From Clostridiales bacterium UBA4362 (GTDB lineage Bacteria > Bacillota > Clostridia > TANB77 > CAG-508), in assembly GCA_002393975.1 (NCBI GenBank), contig DGSM01000097.1, positions 1 through 9,595 of the forward strand: 9,595 nucleotides of DNA, given 5' to 3'. Below, in pieces: positions 1 to 6,958 of the stretch. Position 1 is the first letter of the stretch. Each line of letters starts with the position of its first letter. The translations under genes and the position numbers were made by a program. The notes below the pieces were generated by a model. That model had not been told where the DNA came from. It worked only from the letters and a program-made list of their open reading frames with translations, and did not search any database.

Positions 1-2152
1 ACTGGCATCTTTCAAAGCTTTCGAGTTTCGATACACTTGCACTTAGCTTGTTTCCATATAATTTTTCTATATTTTCTTTACTTATGTTTTGAGGTAAATT
101 AGAATAATTAATTCCTGCCAAGGCCCTCTCTAACCTATTTTTATCTCTACTTTCATACCATTTATATATTTCATAAAAATCTGGATTTCCTATATTTTTC
201 AAAAGATTTTGAAATGTTATTTCTTTAGTCGTTACATTTTTTACATTAACACTCTTCTCTTCTAGCTTTGGAAATATCTTTGTAAGTCTTGTTATAAATG
301 AGGATTTTCTAAGTGTTGAGCCATCTAAGCTACTTGCAGAATACGAAATAAATAGCTTTTCTTTTGCAATGGTAAAAGCTCTATAGATATTAAAACTCTC
401 TTCATATGTACGTTGGATAGTAGTTTTTGCAAGTTCAAACCCTTCTTCTTTTAATGAATCTCTTTCTTTGTCACTAAAAAATCCCTCTGATTTATTACTA
501 CTTGGAAATACTCCATCATTTACGCCTATTATGAATACAGCTTTTTTATTGCCATTTCTTGATCTATCAACATCTCCTAGTATAACTTTGTCTTGAGTTT
601 CAGGAATTTGTCCTAAATCTCTATTTGATATTCCACTTTTTAGAATTTTAGAAAAACGTTCAAAACTCATTTGTTCTTCACCAAATATTTTTGCTATTTC
701 TTCTAATAATTCCATTATTATATTCCAAGAGTCTTTAAGTTCTTCATCATTTTCTATTTCAGTTTTATAATCTTCTAAATTTATAGAAATAAAATTAGCA
801 AGATTTTCTGCTATTTGTTTTGCACTTTTTCTTCCAGCAAGACTTTCTTTTAATTTTAGAAGAGGCTCTATTATTACTTTTTGTTCTTCACCAAATTCAT
901 TCCATGAATCAGAATACCACTTAGAACCTTTTATTCCATATTTAATAATATAATTTTCAAGTTCAAATAGATTCTCTATATTAACAAATCCTAATTTTAA
1001 ATAATTTAGCATTGATTCATATGAGAAATTTTGATCAAATATGTCAATAATTGAAAGTGCATATTTTACTATTATATTTCGGGTCAAATCTTTAGTTTCA
1101 TCTACAAATATAGGAATCTCATATTCATTAAATACTACTTTTGCAAGCTCTCCATATGATTCTATTTCTTTAGAAATAATTGAGATATCTTTATATCTAT
1201 AGTTTTCTTCTCTTACAAGTCTAATAATTTCTTCTGCTACATTTATTATTTCTTCATATGGATTTTGTGCCAAAGTTAAAGAAATAGAAGACACATCCCC
1301 TTCATAAATCTTATATGGTACACCAAATAAGTTTTTTTCAAGATGCTCTAGCTCACTATTTCGAGTTAACTCATTTATAAATGTAATATCTTCATCTTTT
1401 ATTTCATAATTAGTAATTTCAAAAAGAGTTTGTAAGGTAAGTTTATTATCATAGAAGACATCATTTTCAGGAGGCTTAGTTACTCTTAATTCATCACTAC
1501 AAACAATAACATAGACCTCTCCTACTTTGTTTAACTTTTTTATTACTTCAAACTCTTGCTTCGTAAAACCTGCAAATTCATCTATATAAAATGTAGCTCT
1601 ATCAAACAAATGGCTAGCTTCTATATTTTCACTTAATAATGTCAAAACATCATTTTCATCTATATAATTAGCTATCCTATTTTCAAGAGATTCATATAAA
1701 ATTCTCATATCATTAAGCTTCGCTCTTAGATATGGAGATTTTTCTGCTTCTACTTGTTTTTGTAAATCTTCAGGATTAATATTATGTTTTTTAAACTCGG
1801 TAATACCTGTAAGAACTACATCCACATTTTCCCCAGTTTTTCCTAAAAATTTTAATTCTTTTTGATATTTACTTATGGCATCATAAATAATCATAGCTTT
1901 GCCAGATTTAGTAATTATTTCTTTATTATTTAGTCCTAAACTTTGCATTACTCTATGTGCCATTCTTTCAAAAGAAAGTACTTCAACATTTGTTGTTGCA
2001 CCATTGTCTAATGTTTCAACTAATCTCTTTTCAGCAGAAAAAGAGAATTGCTCAGGAGTTACTATATAAGTCTTTCCTGTGCATTCTCTTTTTATCTTTT
2101 CATAAATATATTTACTTTTGCCTACTTGGCTTCTACCATAAATTATATGCAT
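1..2152 (-). CDS. addB: AddB subunit of the AddAB helicase-nuclease, 3' end cut off by the window
   Basis: AddAB resects double-strand breaks and loads RecA, replacing RecBCD in Firmicutes. My translation from the ATG at 2152 stays open for 717 codons to the window edge. It shows a Walker A motif, GRSQVGKS, at residues 6-13; FYIDEFAGFT at 188-197, matching the AddB Walker-B-like segment; LENYIIKYGIKG at 398-409; GVNDGVFP at 543-550; LFISYSASSLDG at 600-611; and SVSKLESFERC at 706-716. The last ends in what should be the first cysteine of the Fe-S cluster that brackets the nuclease domain. The nuclease motif and remaining cysteines lie beyond base 1, so intactness cannot be judged. The ATG directly follows the ogg stop codon (TAG at 2153-2155), and a GGAG/AGAG purine stretch in the end of ogg can serve as ribosome binding site. 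Both point to translational coupling. addA is not in the window. Confidence 0.95.
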   Translation of the reverse strand, partial: MHIIYGRSQVGKSKYIYEKIKRECTGKTYIVTPEQFSFSAEKRLVETLDNGATTNVEVLSFERMAHRVMQSLGLNNKEIITKSGKAMIIYDAISKYQKELKFLGKTGENVDVVLTGITEFKKHNINPEDLQKQVEAEKSPYLRAKLNDMRILYESLENRIANYIDENDVLTLLSENIEASHLFDRATFYIDEFAGFTKQEFEVIKKLNKVGEVYVIVCSDELRVTKPPENDVFYDNKLTLQTLFEITNYEIKDEDITFINELTRNSELEHLEKNLFGVPYKIYEGDVSSISLTLAQNPYEEIINVAEEIIRLVREENYRYKDISIISKEIESYGELAKVVFNEYEIPIFVDETKDLTRNIIVKYALSIIDIFDQNFSYESMLNYLKLGFVNIENLFELENYIIKYGIKGSKWYSDSWNEFGEEQKVIIEPLLKLKESLAGRKSAKQIAENLANFISINLEDYKTEIENDEELKDSWNIIMELLEEIAKIFGEEQMSFERFSKILKSGISNRDLGQIPETQDKVILGDVDRSRNGNKKAVFIIGVNDGVFPSSNKSEGFFSDKERDSLKEEGFELAKTTIQRTYEESFNIYRAFTIAKEKLFISYSASSLDGSTLRKSSFITRLTKIFPKLEEKSVNVKNVTTKEITFQNLLKNIGNPDFYEIYKWYESRDKNRLERALAGINYSNLPQNISKENIEKLYGNKLSASVSKLESFERCQ

Positions 2153-3004
2153 CTATTCTTTTTCTCTTCTCCAATAAAAAAGATATTGTTGGGCCAAACC
2201 TTGTAATTCACCAAATTTAAGTTCAGCCATATTTCTTATTTCTTTTTTTGATAGTTTAACTTCTTCTGTATGAAAATAAAGTTCATTCATTACTCTTCTA
2301 ACCCATACATCTATTGGAAATACATCCATTCGTTTTAAATCAGAAAATAGTAATATACAATCTGCAACTTTTGGTCCTACTCCCTCTAAAGATTCCAAAG
2401 CTTTTCTGCATTTTTCAGTATCCATATTATAAAGACTTGGCAAAAAGGTAGGATTTTCTTTAATATATCTAGTCGTTTTATAAATATATTTATCTCTAAA
2501 TCCTAGGCCCAAAGCTCTTAAATCTTCAACTTCAGCTTTTGATAATTCCTCAATAGTTGGAAAGGCATGTGTTCCATCTTCTAGTTCTTTTCCATACTTT
2601 TCGCACATTTTGTGGATTATTCCTTTTATTCTTGGAATATTATTATTAGCAGATGTAATATAAGAAATAATTGTTTCAAATAGATCTTGGTTTAAAAGTC
2701 TTAAACCTTTGCCAAACTCTGTTGCTACTTTTAAATTATCATCTACTATTGAAAGTTTATCTCTATATGATTCGTAGTCTCTTTCTAAATCAAAATATTT
2801 AACTATCTCACTTTCAAATTCTTTTTGATTAAGCTTTGCTATTCCTTCAAAAATGATTTTGCCTTCGCTCTTTTTCACATTTAGTGAAATATTGTGGAAA
2901 ACTCCATTATATGATCCATCTTCATTTCTATTCCATCTAAAGCATTGACCATTATCAAAAACATCTTGGAGTTCAAACAAGTCTCCTTGTACTTCATATC
3001 TCAT
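2153..3004 (-). CDS. ogg: 8-oxoguanine DNA glycosylase/AP lyase, OGG1 type
   Basis: This bifunctional base-excision repair enzyme removes 8-oxoguanine from DNA. The 283-residue length fits the bacterial OGG1-type family, known from clostridia. The N-terminal domain carries GQCFRW at residues 19-24, as in OGG1. SANNNIPRI at 118-126 corresponds to the conserved Asn-rich turn that contacts DNA. The helix-hairpin-helix is LEGVGPKVADC at 206-216, with Lys212 as the expected Schiff-base lysine, and PIDVWVRR at 230-237 contains the catalytic Asp232 of the HhH-GPD fold. The family has no Fe-S cluster, and no MutY/Nth-type C-terminal cysteine cluster is seen. The start codon overlaps the previous gene's stop in TAATG (one shared base), a classic coupling arrangement. 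It sits between the radical SAM gene and addB. Confidence 0.95.
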   Translation of the reverse strand: MRYEVQGDLFELQDVFDNGQCFRWNRNEDGSYNGVFHNISLNVKKSEGKIIFEGIAKLNQKEFESEIVKYFDLERDYESYRDKLSIVDDNLKVATEFGKGLRLLNQDLFETIISYITSANNNIPRIKGIIHKMCEKYGKELEDGTHAFPTIEELSKAEVEDLRALGLGFRDKYIYKTTRYIKENPTFLPSLYNMDTEKCRKALESLEGVGPKVADCILLFSDLKRMDVFPIDVWVRRVMNELYFHTEEVKLSKKEIRNMAELKFGELQGLAQQYLFYWRREKE

Positions 3005-4053
3005 TATTCAATCTCTTCTATCTCAAATTCACCTTGTGCAATTTCTTCATCAGATTTTATGATTGTATCTATCTCGTAATTTTTCTTTAATTTAAGAATA
3101 TTTTCTTTCTTATTTCCGATAACATTATTAACGTCGTCTGGATTAACTTTGATTTGTATTTTTTTAGTTTTATTATTTATTTCTTTTATTCTTTCTTCAA
3201 TAGTGTCATACCACATGCTGCTTTCTACAAGTTGTCTAAATGCTGGATGAAATGGCCCTGCTAGTACACTACTGCCATTTTTACCTGGTTCCATTATTTC
3301 CCCAGATGGTTGAAGGCCTATACGAATAACTTCGATATTATTTCTTTTAAATAGATAATATATTTCTTTGCTTCTTTCAACTGCTTGTTCTATTGTAAGA
3401 GGTTTATACTCTCCTTTACTATATTGTCTTGCAAGTTCAGTTCCTTTAATTACTAAAACTGGATATATTCTTACCATTTTAGGTTTTAATTTAATTAGAT
3501 CTTCTGCTGTTTTTATTTCATCTTTAACTGTACTTTCAGGCATTCCTACCATCATTTGATGACCTAGTATCATTCTTTTTCTTCTAATTAATTTTGATGC
3601 TTTTACTACATCTTCAAAAGTATGATTTCTTTTGCTTGCTTCTAGTACTTCATTATTTGAAGATTGAACTCCTAATTCTATAGTTTTAACATGGTATTTT
3701 TTTAATCTTCTTAAAGTCTTCTTATCAATATAATCAGGTCTTGTAGAAATCCTTATACTTCCTACTTTACCAGCTTTAATATACTCATTTGCTGCTTCTA
3801 GTAACTCATTTTGAACTTCTAAGTCAATTCCAGTAAAGCTACCACCAAAGAATGCAACTTCAACATATTTTTTATCATCTTTAAAATTCTTTAGATAAAA
3901 GTCAATAGTTTTTCTTACATCTTTGGCTGTGACATCAGTTGATTTTCCACTTATCTTTTTTTGGTTGCAAAAAGTACAATCATTGGGACAACCAAGATTG
4001 GGAACAAAAATTGGAATTATATATTCTTTTTTTACTCTTTTCTTAAAAATCAC
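3004..4053 (-). CDS. Elp3-like radical SAM protein, probable GTG start
   Basis: A radical S-adenosylmethionine enzyme resembling the SAM domain of Elp3 but without an acetyltransferase domain; the substrate is unknown. Numbering from the GTG at 4053 (349 residues), the cluster motif CPNDCTFC gives Cys22, Cys26 and Cys29 (CX3CX2C). GGSFTG at 70-75 is the glycine-rich SAM-binding segment, followed by STRPDYID at 103-110 and ELGVQS around 126-131. PFHPAFRQLVES near 267-278 is typical of this protein type. The last 50 residues look like a small RNA-binding-style module (see findings). An ATG at 4134 is in frame, but its extra 27 residues would be read out of frame through the conserved dsRNA-binding domain of rnc. 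The GTG leaves an 11-base overlap, with GGAAG only 3 bases upstream. The start is therefore less certain than the product class. Confidence 0.85.
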   Translation of the reverse strand: MIFKKRVKKEYIIPIFVPNLGCPNDCTFCNQKKISGKSTDVTAKDVRKTIDFYLKNFKDDKKYVEVAFFGGSFTGIDLEVQNELLEAANEYIKAGKVGSIRISTRPDYIDKKTLRRLKKYHVKTIELGVQSSNNEVLEASKRNHTFEDVVKASKLIRRKRMILGHQMMVGMPESTVKDEIKTAEDLIKLKPKMVRIYPVLVIKGTELARQYSKGEYKPLTIEQAVERSKEIYYLFKRNNIEVIRIGLQPSGEIMEPGKNGSSVLAGPFHPAFRQLVESSMWYDTIEERIKEINNKTKKIQIKVNPDDVNNVIGNKKENILKLKKNYEIDTIIKSDEEIAQGEFEIEEIE

Positions 4054-4711
4054 TCTCTTCCAATGCCTTTCTAGCCGCTTCAAATTCAGCAAGTTTTTTA
4101 CTTTTACCAGACCCTGTCGCAAGTCTAACTCCATTTAAAGTTACTTCTACTACAAATGTTTTATCATGATCAGGTCCGCTTTCTTCTAATATATTGTATT
4201 CAATATCTACATTTCCATTAACTTGTAGCTTCTCTTGAAGAACTGTTTTATAATCTTTTTCTCCAACCTTATCTGTTGCCTCTTTCATTGCATCTTTAAG
4301 ATTATCAATTATAAATTTCTTAGCAACTTCAAGTCCACCATCAAAATATAATGCAGCAATTATAGCTTCAATGCTGTCTGCTAAAATAGCTTCTTTCTCA
4401 TTTCCACCACTTGCTCTTTCGCTATGTCCAACTCTAATAAATTCTGGTATGTTAAGTTTTTTAGCTACATGATACAAGCTATCTTCGCACACAACAGTTG
4501 CTCTTGCTTTAGTTAATTCACCTTCATTTAACTTTTTAAAATTATTATACATATATTCACTAGAAACAAATTCTAAAATACTGTCACCTAAAAACTCCAG
4601 CTTCTCATAGCTATTTACGCCATTCTCATTAGCATATGAAGTATGTGTAAGAGCCTCTAGCAATAATTCTTTATTATTAAATGTATATCCTATATTCTCT
4701 TCTAAGCTCAT
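4043..4711 (-). CDS. rnc: ribonuclease III
   Basis: RNase III cuts double-stranded RNA, maturing rRNA and some mRNAs as a cytoplasmic homodimer. The 222-residue length is normal. The signature EKLEFLGDSIL spans residues 36-46 and supplies the acidic residues Glu36, Glu39 and Asp43. Glu63 lies in NEGELTKAR, and Asp112 and Glu115 in ADSIEA complete the metal-binding set. The double-stranded RNA-binding domain runs from about residue 153 to the end, with the conserved GSGKSKKLAEFEAARKAL stretch. The ATG is preceded by GGAGGTG at good spacing. Although rnc follows acpP, as in many bacteria, a terminator and a separate promoter lie between them, so here rnc starts its own transcript and leads the radical SAM, ogg and addB genes. 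Confidence 0.97.
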   Translation of the reverse strand: MSLEENIGYTFNNKELLLEALTHTSYANENGVNSYEKLEFLGDSILEFVSSEYMYNNFKKLNEGELTKARATVVCEDSLYHVAKKLNIPEFIRVGHSERASGGNEKEAILADSIEAIIAALYFDGGLEVAKKFIIDNLKDAMKEATDKVGEKDYKTVLQEKLQVNGNVDIEYNILEESGPDHDKTFVVEVTLNGVRLATGSGKSKKLAEFEAARKALEESDF

Positions 4712-4746
4712 TTTTCACCTCCTTATTTTCTCAAAATTTCGAAATC

Positions 4747-4775
4747 ATTATAACATCTTTTATTCTTAAAATCTA
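4747..4775 (-). promoter_or_regulatory. probable promoter for rnc and the repair genes
   Basis: On the minus strand a perfect -10 hexamer, TATAAT (4752-4747), lies 17 bases downstream of a weak -35, TAGATT (4775-4770). It sits between the acpP terminator and the rnc ribosome binding site, where a new promoter is needed if the terminator is efficient. The -35 is poor, so the call rests mainly on the -10 and position. Confidence 0.6.
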
Positions 4776-4778
4776 CCT

Positions 4779-4809
4779 AAAAAAAGATAGCAATTAGAAA
4801 ATTGCTATC
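4779..4809 (-). terminator. rho-independent terminator after acpP
   Basis: A perfect 10-bp stem (4786-4795 pairing with 4800-4809, GATAGCAATT in both directions) closes a 4-base loop. On the minus strand it is followed by seven U residues (4785-4779). It lies 26 bases past the acpP stop codon and ends the plsX-acpP transcript before rnc. Confidence 0.9.
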
Positions 4810-4835
4810 TAGTAAATTTCATTGTTATATTCAAA

Positions 4836-5078
4836 TTATGATACATGATCTTTTATATATTCTACAACTTCTTTAACTGTTGTAACTTTTTCTGCATCAC
4901 CATCTGGAATCTCGATATCAAATTCTTCTTCGATTGCCATGATTAATTCAACTATATCAAGTGAATCTGCTCCTAGGTCATCAATGAAAGATGAATCCAT
5001 AGTAACTGAAGATTCGCTAGAGCCTAATTGCTCAACTATAATAGCTTTAACCTTCTCAAAGATTTCTTCTGTGCCCAT
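4836..5078 (-). CDS. acpP: acyl carrier protein
   Basis: This small acidic protein carries growing fatty acyl chains on a phosphopantetheine arm in the cytoplasm. The 80 residues match the family length. GADSLD at residues 36-41 is the modification site, with Ser39 as the attachment residue. The following helix (IVELIMAIEEEFDIEIPD) is the recognition helix contacted by fatty acid enzymes. GGAGGT lies 6 bases upstream of the ATG. The gene follows plsX, whose product uses acyl-ACP as substrate, but other fatty acid genes (fabD, fabG) are not between them. It has its own strong promoter in the 109-base gap after plsX and its own terminator, consistent with ACP being needed in far larger amounts than PlsX. 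Confidence 0.97.
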   Translation of the reverse strand: MGTEEIFEKVKAIIVEQLGSSESSVTMDSSFIDDLGADSLDIVELIMAIEEEFDIEIPDGDAEKVTTVKEVVEYIKDHVS

Positions 5079-5127
5079 AAGTACACCTCCTATATTTCAT
5101 AAACTCTCTTCTTTTATTTACTTAATT

Positions 5128-5156
5128 ACAATAATATATAAAAAACTAATTGTCAA
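5128..5156 (-). promoter_or_regulatory. sigma-A type promoter of acpP
   Basis: A perfect -35, TTGACA (5156-5151), is separated by 17 bases from the -10 TATTGT (5133-5128), giving a transcript start about 40 bases before the acpP ribosome binding site. This is the best promoter match in the window. Confidence 0.8.
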
Positions 5157-5188
5157 GAAAAATTTTTCATATTCTCGACCTATCGGTC
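5157..5188 (-). promoter_or_regulatory. two palindromes just upstream of the acpP -35, candidate operator
   Basis: A 12-base perfect palindrome, GAAAAATTTTTC (5157-5168), abuts the -35 hexamer. A second dyad, GACC-GATA-GGTC, follows at 5177-5188 and ends in the plsX stop codon. Neither is a terminator, since no U tract follows the second and the first is A/T only. They could be a binding site for a fatty acid regulator or an upstream AT element, but no known operator consensus is matched convincingly. Confidence 0.3.
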
Positions 5189-6261
5189 TAATTATTTTCT
5201 AAATCTTGAATATATGCTTTAATTTCAGCTAATTTTTCTTTATTTAATTCTGACTCATAAATACTTGTAAGCTTGTCAACTGCTTTATTTTCAACGAATT
5301 GCTCTGCTTGTTTTATAGTGTACTTAAACAATTTAGCATCACTTGAGCCATGAGCTTTAACAACTGGTTTATTAACTCCTAAAAACAATGCTCCACCATA
5401 TTCTTTATAGTCCATCATCTTAGAAAAACGTTTTATAGCTGGAAGTGAAGGAACTGCGCATAGTTTTGCAAAAAGATTCTTTCCAAAAGATTCTTTCATT
5501 GACTTCTTTACAAATTTTCCTAATCCCTCAACAGATTTTAAGAAAATATTTCCTGTAAATCCATCTGCTACAACTACATCTACATCTCCAAGAAAAGCTT
5601 CTCTTCCCTCAACATTACCAATAAAATTAATGTTTAGATCGCCACTATACTTCTTTAATAATTGATAAGAATTTCTAACTAAGTCATTTCCTTTAGTCTC
5701 TTCAGTTCCTATATTTAACAATCCAATTTTAGGAGATTCTATTCCCAATGTGTTATGCATATAAATACTACTCATTTGAGCAAATTGTAATAGATTTATA
5801 GGTTTACAATTGGTATTTGCTCCACAATCCATTAATACAAGTCTGCTATGATATGCTGGAAGAACGCCTGCTAAAGCTGGTCTATCTATTCCTTTTATTC
5901 TTCCAACTAATAAAGTTGCACCTGTTAGTAATGCACCAGAGTTTCCAGCAGATATAAAAACATCTCCTTTACCCTCTTTTAGCATATTGAATCCAACTAC
6001 CATTGATGAGTCTTTTTTCTGTCTTATTGCATCTGTCGGTTTATCTTCCATTTCTATTATCTCTTTTGCATTGCAAACACTAAGTCTTGGTGAAATTTCA
6101 GATAAATTTTTACCATAAAAATCTTTAACTTTGCTTGTTATAACAGCTTCTTGTCCAATAAGAACAACTTCTGCTTTAACTTCATCTATAGCATCTACTG
6201 CTCCTCTAATTGTTGCATCAGGAGCATTGTCTCCTCCCATCGCATCTAATAAAATCCTCAT
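5188..6261 (-). CDS. plsX: phosphate acyltransferase PlsX
   Basis: PlsX converts acyl-ACP and phosphate to acyl-phosphate, which PlsY uses to acylate glycerol-3-phosphate, so it starts phospholipid synthesis as a peripheral membrane enzyme. The protein begins with RILLDAMGGDNAP (residues 2-14), the family hallmark. FISAGNSGALLTGAT near 102-116, MDCGAN near 144-149, GLLNIGTEE and VVADGFTGN near 231-239 follow in the usual order. At 357 residues it is slightly longer than most relatives (about 330-345); the extra length is a Lys/Glu-rich C-terminal tail after the helix FVENKAVDKL. The start has GAGGA 6 bases upstream. It follows the 137-codon gene by 17 bases, so it is most likely transcribed together with the unknown trio, while acpP downstream has an extra promoter. 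Confidence 0.97.
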   Translation of the reverse strand: MRILLDAMGGDNAPDATIRGAVDAIDEVKAEVVLIGQEAVITSKVKDFYGKNLSEISPRLSVCNAKEIIEMEDKPTDAIRQKKDSSMVVGFNMLKEGKGDVFISAGNSGALLTGATLLVGRIKGIDRPALAGVLPAYHSRLVLMDCGANTNCKPINLLQFAQMSSIYMHNTLGIESPKIGLLNIGTEETKGNDLVRNSYQLLKKYSGDLNINFIGNVEGREAFLGDVDVVVADGFTGNIFLKSVEGLGKFVKKSMKESFGKNLFAKLCAVPSLPAIKRFSKMMDYKEYGGALFLGVNKPVVKAHGSSDAKLFKYTIKQAEQFVENKAVDKLTSIYESELNKEKLAEIKAYIQDLENN

Positions 6262-6278
6262 AATAGTCCTCTTTTTCT

Positions 6279-6692
6279 TTATTTTTGTTCTTCAGTTGCT
6301 TCAATAATTATATCTTGTTGAATTTCTGAAATTTTTATTTTGGTTTGTTTTGGTCTTTTATGTCTTCTTCCTCTTTTAGTCTTTTTTTGAAGCTGCATCG
6401 CTTCTTTTTGTTCAACTTCAAAATCTCTTTCAATAAGGGTTTGCACTAATCTTTCATGTTGTCTATCTGTTGCTAAATACATATCCCATATAGCAATCAG
6501 TAAACTGATAGTATCTGGCATAATATCATTTTGAGTCAAATCTTTAGTTGGATCAAAGCAATAATTATATGAAGCATCTTTTTTATTATCAATAAACTTT
6601 ATTTGCGCTTCAGGAATTTTTACATATTCACTTTCCTTCAAGCAGTCTAAAATGCTTGAAAGCTGATTATATGCTCTTTTATTAATCTCCAT
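6279..6692 (-). CDS. small unrecognised protein with a basic patch
   Basis: Function unknown; 137 residues from the second of two adjacent ATGs. The first ATG (6695) is only 2 bases from the GGAG motif, the second 5 bases, so the second is preferred. Residues 20-85 contain YVKIPEAQIKFIDNKKDASY, then a Lys-Asp-Leu turn with Gln54 and a helix ending in WDMYLATD. This pattern (KIP, FI-N-KD--Y, KDL--Q) reminds me of small uncharacterised Firmicutes proteins, from memory only. Residues 103-120 form a dense basic stretch (KKTKRGRRHKRP and neighbours), followed by an acidic end, IIIEATEEQK. No signal peptide or membrane helix is visible. The basic patch would suit binding to RNA, DNA or a ribosome, which is inference. 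It sits between the 81-codon gene and plsX with gaps under 20 bases. Confidence 0.8.
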   Translation of the reverse strand: MEINKRAYNQLSSILDCLKESEYVKIPEAQIKFIDNKKDASYNYCFDPTKDLTQNDIMPDTISLLIAIWDMYLATDRQHERLVQTLIERDFEVEQKEAMQLQKKTKRGRRHKRPKQTKIKISEIQQDIIIEATEEQK

Positions 6693-6700
6693 CATTTCTC

Positions 6701-6946
6701 CTATTTTAAATTATTAACTAATCCATTAAAATCAATATATTTAATCAAAGCTGCCATTATATTGTTAAAAACATTCTCATTTCTAATCTCTTTAAGTCCA
6801 TCTGCATCGACTCTAACAATATTACAATTTTGTGGGTGGTTCTTTTCGGTAATATATGCGTATTCTCTCCCTCTATATTCTACTGAAGCACATACCACAT
6901 ATGCTCTATTATCATAATCAATTACTGTATCCCCCATTTTAAGCAT
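6701..6946 (-). CDS. small unrecognised beta-rich protein
   Basis: Function unknown; 81 residues. I chose the ATG at 6946 because AAGGAG lies exactly 6 bases upstream. The earlier in-frame ATGs at 6967 and 6964 lie before that motif and have none of their own. Residues 1-50 alternate hydrophobic and polar positions (MGDTVIDYDNRAYVVCASVE, then YAYITE and CNIVRVDADGLKEI), suggesting a small SH3-like or other beta barrel. Residues 57-80 look like one or two helices (VFNNIMAALIKYIDFNGLVNNL). The two cysteines (19 and 41) form no recognisable metal site. The resemblance to short Firmicutes proteins starting with a G-D-x-V strand followed by Y-x-V is only a remembered pattern. The gene begins 10 bases after the 337-codon gene. 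Confidence 0.8.
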   Translation of the reverse strand: MLKMGDTVIDYDNRAYVVCASVEYRGREYAYITEKNHPQNCNIVRVDADGLKEIRNENVFNNIMAALIKYIDFNGLVNNLK

Positions 6947-6952
6947 ATATTT

Positions 6953-6958
6953 CTCCTT
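6953..6958 (-). promoter_or_regulatory. ribosome binding site deciding the 81-codon start
   Basis: AAGGAG on the minus strand shares two bases with the TAA stop of the upstream 337-codon gene (6957-6959) and is 6 bases from the ATG at 6946. This indicates that ribosomes ending on the first gene reinitiate at MLKMGD rather than at the upstream MMNKEK reading. Confidence 0.75.

Noticed and set aside
1957..2220. Plus-strand open frame across the addB/ogg junction
   Set aside because: It overlaps the highly conserved starts of AddB and the end of Ogg, has Leu/Phe-rich composition typical of antisense AT-rich DNA, and shows no start signals.
4054..4134. ATG at 4134 as start of the radical SAM gene
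   Set aside because: It would overlap rnc by 92 bases in another frame. The extra 27 residues are only a shifted reading of the conserved RNase III dsRNA-binding domain.
5157..5188. Terminator between plsX and acpP
   Set aside because: The GACC/GGTC stem is only 4 bp with no U tract after it, and the A5T5 palindrome is too weak, so read-through into acpP is likely.
5169..5195. FapR-type operator upstream of acpP
   Set aside because: ATTAGACC-GATA-GGTC looks vaguely like the FapR inverted repeat, but the spacing and the second arm differ. I could not justify naming the regulator.
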